From Salinarimonas rosea DSM 21201 (lineage in GTDB: Bacteria; Pseudomonadota; Alphaproteobacteria; Rhizobiales; Beijerinckiaceae), in the NCBI RefSeq assembly GCF_000429045.1, contig NZ_AUBC01000024.1, forward strand, positions 24,106 through 88,105: 64,000 bases of DNA, in the 5' to 3' direction. The first letter of the stretch is position 1. The number at the start of each line of letters is the position of its first letter. This document shows, piece after piece, positions 36,070 to 48,443 of the stretch. A program made the position numbers and the translations under genes. The notes beneath the pieces are model-generated. The model was given only the letters and a program-made list of their open reading frames with translations, was not told the DNA's origin and made no database searches.

Positions 36070-36663
36070 ATGATCCGCCATGCCGTCCTGCCCGGCCTCG
36101 CCGCCGCCATCCTCCTCACGCTGTCCGCCTCGGCGATGGCGCAGCACGCGAGCCCCTCGCCCTATGCCGGGGCGGAGCGCCGGGCGATCAAGAGCCTGTC
36201 GCAGGAGGACCTCGACGAGCTGCGCCGCGGGGGCGGCTGGGGCCTCGCGCTCGCAGCGGAGCTCAACGGCGTCCCGGGCCCCGCCCATCTGCTCGAGCTG
36301 AAGGACGCGATCGGCCTCACGGCGGAGCAGGTCGCGGCGATCGAGGCGATTCATGCGCAGATGCGCAGCGAGGCGCGCGCGGCGGGCGAGCGCCTGATCG
36401 CGGCCGAGGCGGCGATCGAGGCCGCGTTCCGCGCGGGCGGTCTCGACGTGGGGACCCTGCGCGGGCTCGTCGCGGATGCCGAGGCCGCGCGCGCGGACCT
36501 GCGCTTCGTCCACCTGTCGCGGCACCTCTCGACGCCGCCGCTGCTCACGGCGGACCAGATCGCCGCCTACGCGGCCGCGCGGGGCTATGGGAGCGACCCC
36601 TGCGCCGCGGTTCCGGAGGGGCATGACGCCGCGATGTGGCGTCGGCACAACGGCTGCGATTGA
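36070..36663 (+). CDS. Periplasmic Spy/CpxP-like (LTxxQ) helical protein
   Basis: 197-aa secreted protein, ATG 36070 after GGGAGCACC. Signal peptide about 1-25 (cleavage after AMA). The mature part is mostly amphipathic helix and holds an LTxxQ-type motif (AIGLTAEQVAAIEAIH), followed by RSEARAAGERLI and a second PPLLTADQIAAY motif near the end. This is the pattern of Spy/CpxP/heavy-metal-resistance helical chaperones. The tail has two Cys. Divergent Crp/Fnr gene 51 bp away; a strong hairpin follows the stop. Metal or envelope-stress function is inferred. Confidence 0.75.
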   Translation: MIRHAVLPGLAAAILLTLSASAMAQHASPSPYAGAERRAIKSLSQEDLDELRRGGGWGLALAAELNGVPGPAHLLELKDAIGLTAEQVAAIEAIHAQMRSEARAAGERLIAAEAAIEAAFRAGGLDVGTLRGLVADAEAARADLRFVHLSRHLSTPPLLTADQIAAYAAARGYGSDPCAAVPEGHDAAMWRRHNGCD

Positions 36664-36688
36664 GCGACGTCGCGGAGACGTCGACAGG

Positions 36689-36722
36689 GGCGGACGGGTG
36701 CGCCGCAGCGCACCCGTCCGCC
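36689..36722. terminator. Strong bidirectional terminator hairpin
   Basis: Fifteen-base perfect stem (36689-36703 with 36708-36722) and a 4-nt CGCA loop, lying exactly between the convergent Spy-like gene and katG. No T-tract on either side. Confidence 0.7.
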
Positions 36723-36732
36723 GTCTCGTGCC

Positions 36733-40012
<3,280 letters not shown>

Positions 40013-40024
40013 CGGGGGGCGCGC

Positions 40025-40615
40025 TCAGCCGGCGAAGCCGAACTGCCACACCGCGATCGGCACGGCGAGGAGGGCCACCAGCGAGACGACCACGAGGGCG
40101 CCGTCGCGCACGAGGAGCCCCGCGGCGAAGAGCGCGATCACGGCGGACGCGATCGACCCGGATGTGGGGACCACCTCCATGAAGGGCATGAACAGGGTCA
40201 GCGCCAGGATCAGCGTGAGCGGCAGGTAGAGCCAGGGGCGGTGGAGCAGGAAGGTCAGACGCGCGCCCAGGAAGCGCTCGACGAACCGCACCGGCGGGCG
40301 CATCCAGGCGACGCCCTTGCAGAGCTTGCGCGTCGACATCCGCCGCCGGGTGACGAAATCCGGCAGCCAGACGCAATCTCGCCCGAGCATCATCTGGGCG
40401 GCGAGGATGAAGACGATCACCGCGACGGTCGCGGTGATGCCCGGGATCGCGCTCGCAGGCGAGGTCGAGATCAGCGAGAAGACCAGCATCAGCGCCGCGA
40501 AGGACTTCGTGCCCAGGTGCGCCACCACCTCCTCGATCGTGATGCTGTCGTCGTGAGCCGTCCGCTCGAGCTGGTCGAGCACGTCGCTGAGCGCCCGCGT
40601 GCGTTCCCTCGGCAT
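40025..40615 (-). CDS. exoD: ExoD-family membrane protein
   Basis: 196-aa inner-membrane protein of the ExoD family (PF06055). A soluble N-terminus (LSDVLDQLERTAHDDSITIEEVVAHLGTKSF) is followed by about four spans, including ALMLVFSLISTSPASAIPGI with the conserved SP...PG, and LTLILALTLFMPFMEVVPTSG. ATG 40615 is chosen; a TTG at 40630 would add five residues. In Sinorhizobium exoD affects EPS production and nodule invasion and links to alkaline tolerance; the biochemical role is unknown. It is the last gene of a run with the metallo-hydrolase upstream. Confidence 0.88.
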   Translation of the reverse strand: MPRERTRALSDVLDQLERTAHDDSITIEEVVAHLGTKSFAALMLVFSLISTSPASAIPGITATVAVIVFILAAQMMLGRDCVWLPDFVTRRRMSTRKLCKGVAWMRPPVRFVERFLGARLTFLLHRPWLYLPLTLILALTLFMPFMEVVPTSGSIASAVIALFAAGLLVRDGALVVVSLVALLAVPIAVWQFGFAG

Positions 40616-40667
40616 CCGAAACCCCGCCAAAGGAAAGCGAACGCGGGCACAACGGCCGAGTTCCGGC

Positions 40668-41642
40668 TCAGCCCGGCCAGGGGAGGCGCACGAGCTCGAA
40701 GCCGGTGCCCGCCTGCCGGACGTGGCCGACGTTCGGGAAGCCCCAATGGTAGCCGGCGATCATCAGCCGGTCGGCGGCGGCTTCGTCGAGGAGGCGGCGA
40801 CGGGTCTCGCGGGCCATCTGCGGGTCCATGTCGAAGCGCACGGACCAGTCCGGGTTCGCGACGAAGAGGAAGGGCAGGTGGGCGGCGTCCGAGATCAGCA
40901 GCAGGCCCTGGCCGCCCGACTGGACGCGGAAGGCCATGTGGCCGGGCGAGTGGCCGTGCGCGTCGACCGCGACCACGCCGGGGGCGAGCTCGTCCCCGCC
41001 GGCGTAGGTGCGCATGCCGAGATCCTCGCCGGCGAAAATGGCCTGCGCCCGCTCGAAGCCGCCGCGGCGGCCCTCCGGCGCGCGGGACATCTCCCCCTCG
41101 TCGAGCCAGTATGCCGCCTCGCCTTCCGGAACCAGCGTCTCGGCATTGGGAAAGATCGGCGTGCCGTCCGCGCCGCGCAGGCCGGAAATGTGGTCGCCGT
41201 GGAAGTGGGAGATCACCACCGCGTCGATATCGGACGGCGCGACGCCGATCGCCGCCAGGCCGGCGACGAGCCGCCCCACCGGGCTCTCGCCTTCCTGCGG
41301 GCCGTTGCCGGTGTCGACGAGGAGGTTGCGCCCGCCGACGCGCAGGAGCGTCGCGGTGAACGGGTTCTCGATCGCGTCCGCCGCCCGCATGTCGGCCTCG
41401 AAGGCGGCCTGGACATCGGCGAGCGACGCGTTCGTGACGAAGCCGTCCTGGAGCGGGAAGGACCGCAGGCCGTCGTAGACGGGGAAGACCTCGATGTCGC
41501 CGACGCGGTAGCGGAAGACGGGGATCGACGCATCGGGGGCGTCCGTCCCCTGTGCACGTGCTCCGCGCGCGGTCGTCAGGGCCACGGCGGCGCCGGCGAA
41601 GGCCGGCGCGGCCAGCATCGCGCGTCGGGTGAGATCGGACAT
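40668..41642 (-). CDS. Tat-exported metallo-beta-lactamase-fold hydrolase
   Basis: 324-aa periplasmic MBL-fold enzyme. The twin-arginine signal LTRRAMLAAPAFAGAAVAL is followed by cleavage after ARA. The zinc-binding motif HxHxDH is present (SHFHGDHISG), with later ligand candidates in DAHGHSPGHM and the final GYHWGFPNVG. This is the quorum-quenching/lactonase-like MBL layout, but the substrate (lactone, ester or phosphodiester) is unknown. ATG 41642 has a short spacer to the start. Probably separate from the 52-aa gene upstream. Confidence 0.88.
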   Translation of the reverse strand: MSDLTRRAMLAAPAFAGAAVALTTARGARAQGTDAPDASIPVFRYRVGDIEVFPVYDGLRSFPLQDGFVTNASLADVQAAFEADMRAADAIENPFTATLLRVGGRNLLVDTGNGPQEGESPVGRLVAGLAAIGVAPSDIDAVVISHFHGDHISGLRGADGTPIFPNAETLVPEGEAAYWLDEGEMSRAPEGRRGGFERAQAIFAGEDLGMRTYAGGDELAPGVVAVDAHGHSPGHMAFRVQSGGQGLLLISDAAHLPFLFVANPDWSVRFDMDPQMARETRRRLLDEAAADRLMIAGYHWGFPNVGHVRQAGTGFELVRLPWPG

Positions 41643-41779
41643 GGCGTGGGCACTCCCAGATGGCCGGCGTTCGAGCGACGCCCGGCGTCATTATGGGTCC
41701 CGGCACGCGCACGTCCCGCCCGATCACGCGCTCGTGAACGCGGGGCCCCGCCGAGGCGCGGGCGCCCGCCGATCGCGGT

Positions 41780-41938
41780 TCAGGCGCCGGAGCGGAACAC
41801 GGAGTAGAACTCCTGGTCCTGCTGGACGCGATCGTAGTTCGTGTCCTGGGTGTTCGTGATCGCCTGCGCGCCGCCGGCGAGGCCGAGCGAGGTGGCGAGG
41901 GCGAGAGCGGCGAGGAGCCGTGCGGCCGTTGTTCTCAT
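41780..41938 (-). CDS. Small secreted protein, 52 aa
   Basis: Starts at ATG 41938 with a clear signal peptide (MRTTAARLLAALALATSLGLAGGAQA, here about residues 1-26; cleavage after AQA). The mature peptide of about 26 residues, rich in Asn, Gln, Asp and Tyr, ends in SVFRSGA. No homology is recognised. GGGAGAAC lies about ten bases upstream as a ribosome site. It sits between the Nudix and metallo-hydrolase genes, all on the minus strand. Confidence 0.6.
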   Translation of the reverse strand: MRTTAARLLAALALATSLGLAGGAQAITNTQDTNYDRVQQDQEFYSVFRSGA

Positions 41939-42021
41939 GTCGGTTCTCCCGTTTTGAGTTCGGGGTGGGAACCGGTGGCGCGCCGGCTGTTTCCGCGGGT
42001 GCGCGGATCGGGCGCGGGCCG

Positions 42022-42510
42022 TCAGCGGCGTCCGCCGGCGGCCTTGCGGGGGCGCTCCGCCTTCGAGAGATCGAGCCGCTCGGGCAGCGCGGCGATGAGG
42101 TCGGAGAGCTCCGGCTCGTCGACCAGCTCGGCGGCGGTCTGCGCGTCGAACCAGCGCCGCTCGCGCTCGTCGCGCTCCGGCCAGCGCTTCTGCTCCTTGT
42201 CGACACGCATCAGGAAGACGTCGACCGTGCAGGGCACGAAGCTGCGCGACTTGAGGCGCTTGTCGTAGGTGAAGACGCCGTAAGGTTCGGACCAGACATC
42301 GCCGGCGAGACCGGCTTCCTCGTAGGCCTCGCGCGCCGCGGTTTCGTTGGGCCGTAGCTTGCGGATCGGCCAACCCTTGGGAATCACCCAGCGCCGCGTC
42401 TCCCGCGATGTGACGAGCAAGACCTCGATGCGCCCGGAATCGTCGCGGCGGAAGGGCAGGGCGCCACATTGCTTGCGCGGCGCGGTGGACGTCTTGTCGT
42501 TCTTCTTCAT
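42022..42510 (-). CDS. Nudix hydrolase
   Basis: 162-aa cytoplasmic pyrophosphohydrolase of nucleoside-diphosphate-X compounds. The Nudix box appears as KGWPIRK...ETAAREAYEEAGL (about 47-70), with the catalytic REAYEEAG core intact and the KGWP lead-in typical of the DIPP-like/inositol-phosphate branch in alphaproteobacteria. ATG 42510 (MKKNDK) is preferred over 42540. The C-terminus is basic. The substrate is not decided. Confidence 0.88.
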   Translation of the reverse strand: MKKNDKTSTAPRKQCGALPFRRDDSGRIEVLLVTSRETRRWVIPKGWPIRKLRPNETAAREAYEEAGLAGDVWSEPYGVFTYDKRLKSRSFVPCTVDVFLMRVDKEQKRWPERDERERRWFDAQTAAELVDEPELSDLIAALPERLDLSKAERPRKAAGGRR

Positions 42511-42684
42511 CGCACTCACGTAGGCACGGGCTTCGTGCATCGCAACGCTTCGGACCTCGTTGCGAGAATCAGAACTGTAACACAGCGTGTCACACCGTCA
42601 TTTAAAAAGATGAAACGACGGGTGTCCCGTTCGTGCACGACGCTGCCTCCCACGGAGTGGCGGCGATTCGAAGGCGCGGGACGC

Positions 42685-42710
42685 GGAACGACCGTGGCGG
42701 CGCGCTCATT
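42685..42710 (+). promoter_or_regulatory. Near-consensus EcfG promoter upstream of the SDR gene
   Basis: GGAAC (42685-42689), a 17-base spacer and CATT (42707-42710), one base from the CGTT of the EcfG consensus. The SDR start is 56 bp downstream. A suggestive match only. Confidence 0.35.
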
Positions 42711-42765
42711 GTCCGGACCGAGGCGGCGCGCGGGGCGCTGCCGCGAGCGGACACGGGAGATCATC

Positions 42766-43791
42766 ATGCGCGGCGGGCTCGAGGACATGCGCGGACGGGT
42801 CGTGATGCTGACCGGCGCGTCGGCCGGCATCGGGCGGGCCACCGCGCTGCGGCTCGCGCACGAGGGCGCGCGGATCGGGCTCCTCGCCCGAAGCGCCGAG
42901 GCGCTGGACGACGTCGCCCGCGAGGTCCGCGCCCGCGGCGGCGAGGCGTTGGCGCTGCCCTGCGACGTCGCCGACGCCGACGGCGTCTTCCGCGCGGCGG
43001 ACGCGCTGGAGCGGGCCTTCGGGCCGATCGACGTCTGGATCAACGACGCGATGGTGACGGTCTTCTCGCCGGTGCACGAGATGACGGCCGACGAGTACCG
43101 CCGGGTGACGGAGGTGACCTACCTCGGCGCCGTCCACGGCACGCTCGCGGCGCTCCGCTCGATGCGCCCGCGCGGGCGCGGTATCGTCGTGCAGGTCGGC
43201 TCCGCGCTCGCCTACCGCGGCATCCCGCTGCAGAGCGCCTATTGCGCCGCCAAGCACGCCATCGTCGGCTTCTCCGATTCGCTGCGCGCGGAGCTGCGCC
43301 ACGACGGCGTCGGCATCGCCGTGACGGAGGTTCACCTGCCGGGCGTGAACACGCCTCAGTTCGAATGGGCGCGCTCGCGCATGCCGCGGGCGCCGCGGCC
43401 GTCGGGGCCGGTCTACGAGCCGGAGGCCGCGGCGGACGCGATCGTGCACGCGATCCGCTCGCCCGAGCGCGCCTGGTGGCTCGGTGGCGTCACGGCGGCG
43501 GCGATCATCGGCAATGCCCTCGCGCCCGGGCTCGCCGATCGCTACCTCGCCGCCAACGCCGTCGAGGGCCAGATGCGGGAGGGTCGCACCCGGCGGGCCG
43601 TCTCGCCCGAGGGCAACCTCTGGCGCCCGGCGGATCGCGATCTCCACCGCACGCGCGGTCCCTTCGGGCGCGAGGCCAAGGCGTCGGCGATCCGCCTGCC
43701 CGGTCCGCAGGCGCGGATCGGCGCGGCCGTCGCGACGGCCGCGCTCGCGGCGGGGATCGGCCTCGCGATCGGCCGCGTCGCGCGCAGGTGA
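42766..43791 (+). CDS. Short-chain dehydrogenase/reductase with C-terminal hydrophobic tail
   Basis: 341-aa SDR oxidoreductase. The NAD(P) motif is TGASAGIG (about 16-23), a Ser sits in VQVGSALAYRGIP, and the catalytic YxxxK is in SAYCAAKHA. Length exceeds classical SDRs (about 250). The extra C-terminal part ends in a hydrophobic glycine/alanine helix (AAVATAALAAGIGLAIGRV) that may associate with membranes. In the NNAG position it reads INDAM, a variation. The longer frame from 42469 is rejected because it runs over the Nudix start. An EcfG-like promoter suggests stress control. Substrate unknown. Confidence 0.85.
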   Translation: MRGGLEDMRGRVVMLTGASAGIGRATALRLAHEGARIGLLARSAEALDDVAREVRARGGEALALPCDVADADGVFRAADALERAFGPIDVWINDAMVTVFSPVHEMTADEYRRVTEVTYLGAVHGTLAALRSMRPRGRGIVVQVGSALAYRGIPLQSAYCAAKHAIVGFSDSLRAELRHDGVGIAVTEVHLPGVNTPQFEWARSRMPRAPRPSGPVYEPEAAADAIVHAIRSPERAWWLGGVTAAAIIGNALAPGLADRYLAANAVEGQMREGRTRRAVSPEGNLWRPADRDLHRTRGPFGREAKASAIRLPGPQARIGAAVATAALAAGIGLAIGRVARR

Positions 43792-43898
43792 GAGGTCGGG
43801 TGGCGCCGGCATCCGCCCCGTCGGCCGGACGATCTCGGCGACGGCGGTCGCGGCCTCCGGCGGTCCCCCCGAGCACGGTGCCCGCATGGCGCCGCCGG

Positions 43899-44063
43899 TC
43901 AGGACTTCTTGACGATCTTGGCGAGCTGCTTGAGCTGGGTGACGGCGTCGGCGAGCTCGTTGAGCGCGATCGTGCGCTGGCCGGCCTTGATCGCGCGCTC
44001 GCAATCGTCGAGCTGCTGCTTGACGATCGTCTCGAGGACCGCTGCGATCTGGGCTTTCGTCAT
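43899..44063 (-). CDS. Small helical protein, 54 aa
   Basis: Begins at ATG 44063 with MTKAQIAAVLETIVKQQ and ends LAKIVKKS. It is fully helical by composition, with heptad-like hydrophobics, Lys-rich and without a membrane span. The ribosome site GGAG lies about five bases upstream. It lies 93 bp below glpK on the same strand, beyond a strong hairpin. No family recognised; it may be a small regulatory or nucleoid-type protein. Confidence 0.6.
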   Translation of the reverse strand: MTKAQIAAVLETIVKQQLDDCERAIKAGQRTIALNELADAVTQLKQLAKIVKKS

Positions 44064-44114
44064 CGAGCTCCTCCGCGCCTGCGCGATCCGCCTCGCGCGA
44101 CCTCCCGGCGGTTA

Positions 44115-44152
44115 GGGCAAGCGGGCGCGCGCGTCAACGCGCCCGCTTGCCC
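44115..44152 (-). terminator. Terminator hairpin after glpK
   Basis: Fifteen-base perfect stem (44115-44129 with 44138-44152) and 8-nt loop, beginning 3 bp past the glpK stop on the minus strand. Confidence 0.7.
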
Positions 44153-44155
44153 CCG

Positions 44156-45649
<1,494 letters not shown>

Positions 45650-45792
45650 GAGGCGTCCTCCGGGTTCGCGGGGCGACGACGTTGCCGTCGTTCTTATGCG
45701 CCCGTTCGTATTTTTTCGCTGTCGTTCGCCGCGAACTTACGCGGGCTCGCCGCGCGTTTCCAGCCCCTTCGTGCGGGGCGTCTGCTCGACGC
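45650..45792 (-). promoter_or_regulatory. glpK upstream region with TTCGT half-sites
   Basis: On the plus strand TTCGTATTTTTTCGCTGTCGTTCG (about 45704-45728) contains repeated TTCGT/TTCGC units in an AT-rich patch, resembling DeoR-type GlpR sites (TTCGwTwwCGAA halves). It lies about 55-80 bp upstream of the glpK start. Tentative. Confidence 0.3.
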
Positions 45793-46845
45793 TCAGCGCG
45801 CCGGGTCGCGCCGCTCCAGCCGCTCGAACAGGTCGACGAGCCAGGCGATGCGCTCCTCGATGCCGTGGGGCGGCAGCTCGTGCCGGCCGGCACCGACGGC
45901 GGCCTCGACCAGGAAGGCGACCTCCGGGAGCGGCGGCGTCTCGTCGGGGCGGGCGGCGAGGAACGGGGCGCGGGCGAGCGCGCCGGCGACGAGGGCGAGC
46001 TGGCGCGTGCGCGGGACCACCGCGCGCTCGAGCGCCTTCGTCGGCCCGCCGCGCTCCACCACGCGCCCGATCTCGGCGTAGAGCGTCCGCGCGGCCAGGA
46101 TCCCTGGCCGGCAGTCCCGCGGCAGCGCCGCGATCCCGGCGATCGCCCGGGCGTAGAGGCCGTCCGCCGCGACGAGCAGGCGTCGCGTCGCGGCGTGCAC
46201 GCCCGCGCACGGCCGCGGATCGGCGAGGAAGGCCTCGACGTCCACACCCGCCTCGCGCAGCCATTGCCGCGGCAGGTAGAGCCTCCCGTTCGCGGCGTCC
46301 TCGCCGACGTCCCGGGCGATGTTGGTGAACTGCATGGCGACGCCCAGGTCGCAGGCGCGCGCCAGCACCGCCGGCTCGCGGCGGCCCATGATCAGCGTCA
46401 TCATCGCGCCGACCGTGCCGGCGACCCGCGCGGCATAGGCGGCGACGTCCGACAGCGTCTCGTACGCGCGCTCCTCCGCGTCCCAGGCGAAGCCCTCGAG
46501 CAGCGCCTCGGGAAGAGCACGGGGGATGCGGTAGCGCGTCACCGTCGCGGCGAAGGCGCGGTCGATCGCCTGCGGGGCGGGGTGGCCGGCATAGACCCGG
46601 TCGAGGCGCTCGCGCAGGAGCGCGAGGGCCGCGTGCCGGTCGTGGCCGTGGTCGACCGCGTCGTCGGCGACGCGGCAGAAGGCGTAGAGCGCCGCCGCCG
46701 GCTCGCCGACACGCTTCGGCAGTACCCGCGAGGCGGCATGGAAGGAGCGCGAGCCGCCGCGCAGGAGGTTGGCGCAGGCGGCGATGTCGCCCTGCGCAGA
46801 CGGGTGCTCGTACGAGGGGGGCTCGCGGCGGTCAGGCGTCGGCAT
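45793..46845 (-). CDS. crtB: Phytoene synthase
   Basis: 350-aa enzyme condensing two geranylgeranyl diphosphates to phytoene, the first carotenoid step. Both Asp-rich Mg-diphosphate sites are present: RVADDAVDHG (D61, D62, D65) and NIARDVGEDAANGRLYLP. The N-terminal SRSFHAASRVLP is the squalene/phytoene synthase start. It overlaps crtI by 14 bp. No GGPP synthase gene is in the window; dxs at the far end supplies the isoprenoid precursors. Confidence 0.93.
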   Translation of the reverse strand: MPTPDRREPPSYEHPSAQGDIAACANLLRGGSRSFHAASRVLPKRVGEPAAALYAFCRVADDAVDHGHDRHAALALLRERLDRVYAGHPAPQAIDRAFAATVTRYRIPRALPEALLEGFAWDAEERAYETLSDVAAYAARVAGTVGAMMTLIMGRREPAVLARACDLGVAMQFTNIARDVGEDAANGRLYLPRQWLREAGVDVEAFLADPRPCAGVHAATRRLLVAADGLYARAIAGIAALPRDCRPGILAARTLYAEIGRVVERGGPTKALERAVVPRTRQLALVAGALARAPFLAARPDETPPLPEVAFLVEAAVGAGRHELPPHGIEERIAWLVDLFERLERRDPAR

Positions 46846-48409
46846 GGGACCTCGCTCTCGGCGTCTGGAGCTGCGCGGGATCGGGCACGACGCGGTCGAG
46901 CACGCGCGCGGTGGAGAGCACGCCGGGCATGCCCGCGCCGGGATGCGTGCCGGCGCCCACGAGGTAGAGGTTCTCGATGCCCTCCGAGCGGTTGTGCGGC
47001 CGGAACCAGGCCGACTGCCACATCACCGGCTCGAGCCCGAAGCCCGCCCCGTGCAGCGAGGCGTAGTCCCGCGCGAAGTCCGCCGGGGTGAGGAGCCGCG
47101 AGACGACGATCTCCTCCGAGAGGCCCGGGAGCACCGTCTCCTCGAGGCGGCGCATGATCTTTCGCCTGTAAGCCTCGGCCGTCGCTTCCCAATCCGTCGT
47201 GCCGAGCAGGTTCGGCACCGGCGAGAGGACGTAGAACGCGTCGTGGCCTTCGGGCGCGACGCTCGGGTCGCTGGCGCTCGGGCGGTGGAGGTAGAGCGAG
47301 AAGTCCTCCGCGAGATGCTTCTTCCGGAAGATGTCGTCGAGGAGCGCGCGGTAGCGCGGCCCGAGCAGGATCGTGTGGTGCCCCACGTCCTCGTAGCGCC
47401 GCTTCGTGCCGAAGTACCAGACGAACAGCCCCATCGACCATTGCGCCAGGCGCTGGCGGGCGGGACCCCAGCGGGTCCGGGGGGCGTCCGGCAGGAGCCT
47501 CGCGTAGGTCGCGGTCGCATCGGCGTTCGAGACGACGATGTCGGCGGCGATGGTCTCCCCGCTCTCGAGCCGCACGCCGCAGGCGCGCCGGCGATCGAGC
47601 AGGATGCGCTCGACCGGCGCCGACAGCCGCACGCGCCCGCCCTGACCCTCGATCAGCCCGACGATCCCCGACACCAGCCGGTTGATGCCGCCCACCGCGT
47701 AGTGCACGCCCCAGCGCTTCTCCAGATGATGGATCAGCGCGTATATCGCGCTGGCCGAGAACGGGTTTCCGCCGATCAGGAGCGGGTGGAAGCTGAACAC
47801 GGTGCGCAGCCGCTCGTCGGCGAAGTGGCGCGCCACGAGCCCGTAGACGGAGCGCTGCGCCCCGAGCCGCACGAGATCGGGCGCGACCTTCAGCATGTCG
47901 CCGATGGAGGCGAAGGGCACGTGGCCGAGCTCCTCGAACCCGACCCGGCAGATCTCCTCGGAGACCCTCATGAAGCGCTCGTAGCCCGGCAGGTCGCCCG
48001 GAGCGAGGCGGGCGATCTCGGCCCGCATGGCATCCGTGTCGCCGCTGTAGCGGAAGGTCTCGCCGTCGTCGAAGCGGATCGTGTAGAACGGGTCGAGCGG
48101 CAGCACCGCGACGTCGTCCTCCATCCGCTTGCCGCACAGCTCCCACAGCTCCGCGAACAGGTGCGGCGCCGTGATCAGCGTGGGGCCGGCGTCGAAGGTG
48201 AAGCCGTCCTCGCGGAAGACGCGCGCCCGGCCGCCGGGCTGGTCGAGCTTCTCGACGATCGTGACGCGGTAGCCGCGCGCACCGAGCCGCACGGCGGCGG
48301 CGAGGCCGCCCAGGCCCGCGCCGACGACGACGGCGTGCGGGCGCCCGCCGTCTTCGGCGTCGACGGGCGCGGCGGACGCCGCGCGGGGAGGGGGTGTCAA
48401 GATGTTCAT
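46832..48409 (-). CDS. crtI: Phytoene desaturase (CrtI type)
   Basis: 525-aa FAD enzyme desaturating phytoene (up to lycopene or neurosporene). The N-terminal dinucleotide-binding motif is VVVGAGLGGLAAAVRLGARG with the following EK and PGGRA. The C-terminal CrtI signature NLYLVGAGTHPGAGMPGVLSTA holds the bacterial-type phytoene dehydrogenase motif. The ATG at 48409 comes 34 bp after the stop of an alpha/beta hydrolase gene, in a gap with a perfect 14-bp palindrome. Operon with crtB. The number of desaturation steps cannot be told. Confidence 0.94.
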   Translation of the reverse strand: MNILTPPPRAASAAPVDAEDGGRPHAVVVGAGLGGLAAAVRLGARGYRVTIVEKLDQPGGRARVFREDGFTFDAGPTLITAPHLFAELWELCGKRMEDDVAVLPLDPFYTIRFDDGETFRYSGDTDAMRAEIARLAPGDLPGYERFMRVSEEICRVGFEELGHVPFASIGDMLKVAPDLVRLGAQRSVYGLVARHFADERLRTVFSFHPLLIGGNPFSASAIYALIHHLEKRWGVHYAVGGINRLVSGIVGLIEGQGGRVRLSAPVERILLDRRRACGVRLESGETIAADIVVSNADATATYARLLPDAPRTRWGPARQRLAQWSMGLFVWYFGTKRRYEDVGHHTILLGPRYRALLDDIFRKKHLAEDFSLYLHRPSASDPSVAPEGHDAFYVLSPVPNLLGTTDWEATAEAYRRKIMRRLEETVLPGLSEEIVVSRLLTPADFARDYASLHGAGFGLEPVMWQSAWFRPHNRSEGIENLYLVGAGTHPGAGMPGVLSTARVLDRVVPDPAQLQTPRARSHADA

Positions 48410-48428
48410 CCTGCGCCGAGCGTAACAG

Positions 48429-48442
48429 GAACTGGACAGTTC
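48429..48442. promoter_or_regulatory. Palindrome in the hydrolase-crtI gap
   Basis: GAACTG-GA-CAGTTC (48429-48442) is a perfect 6+6 inverted repeat directly upstream of crtI. It does not match the TGT-N12-ACA site of PpsR/CrtJ. It could be an operator for light- or oxygen-dependent carotenoid control, or chance. Confidence 0.35.
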
Positions 48443-48443
48443 G

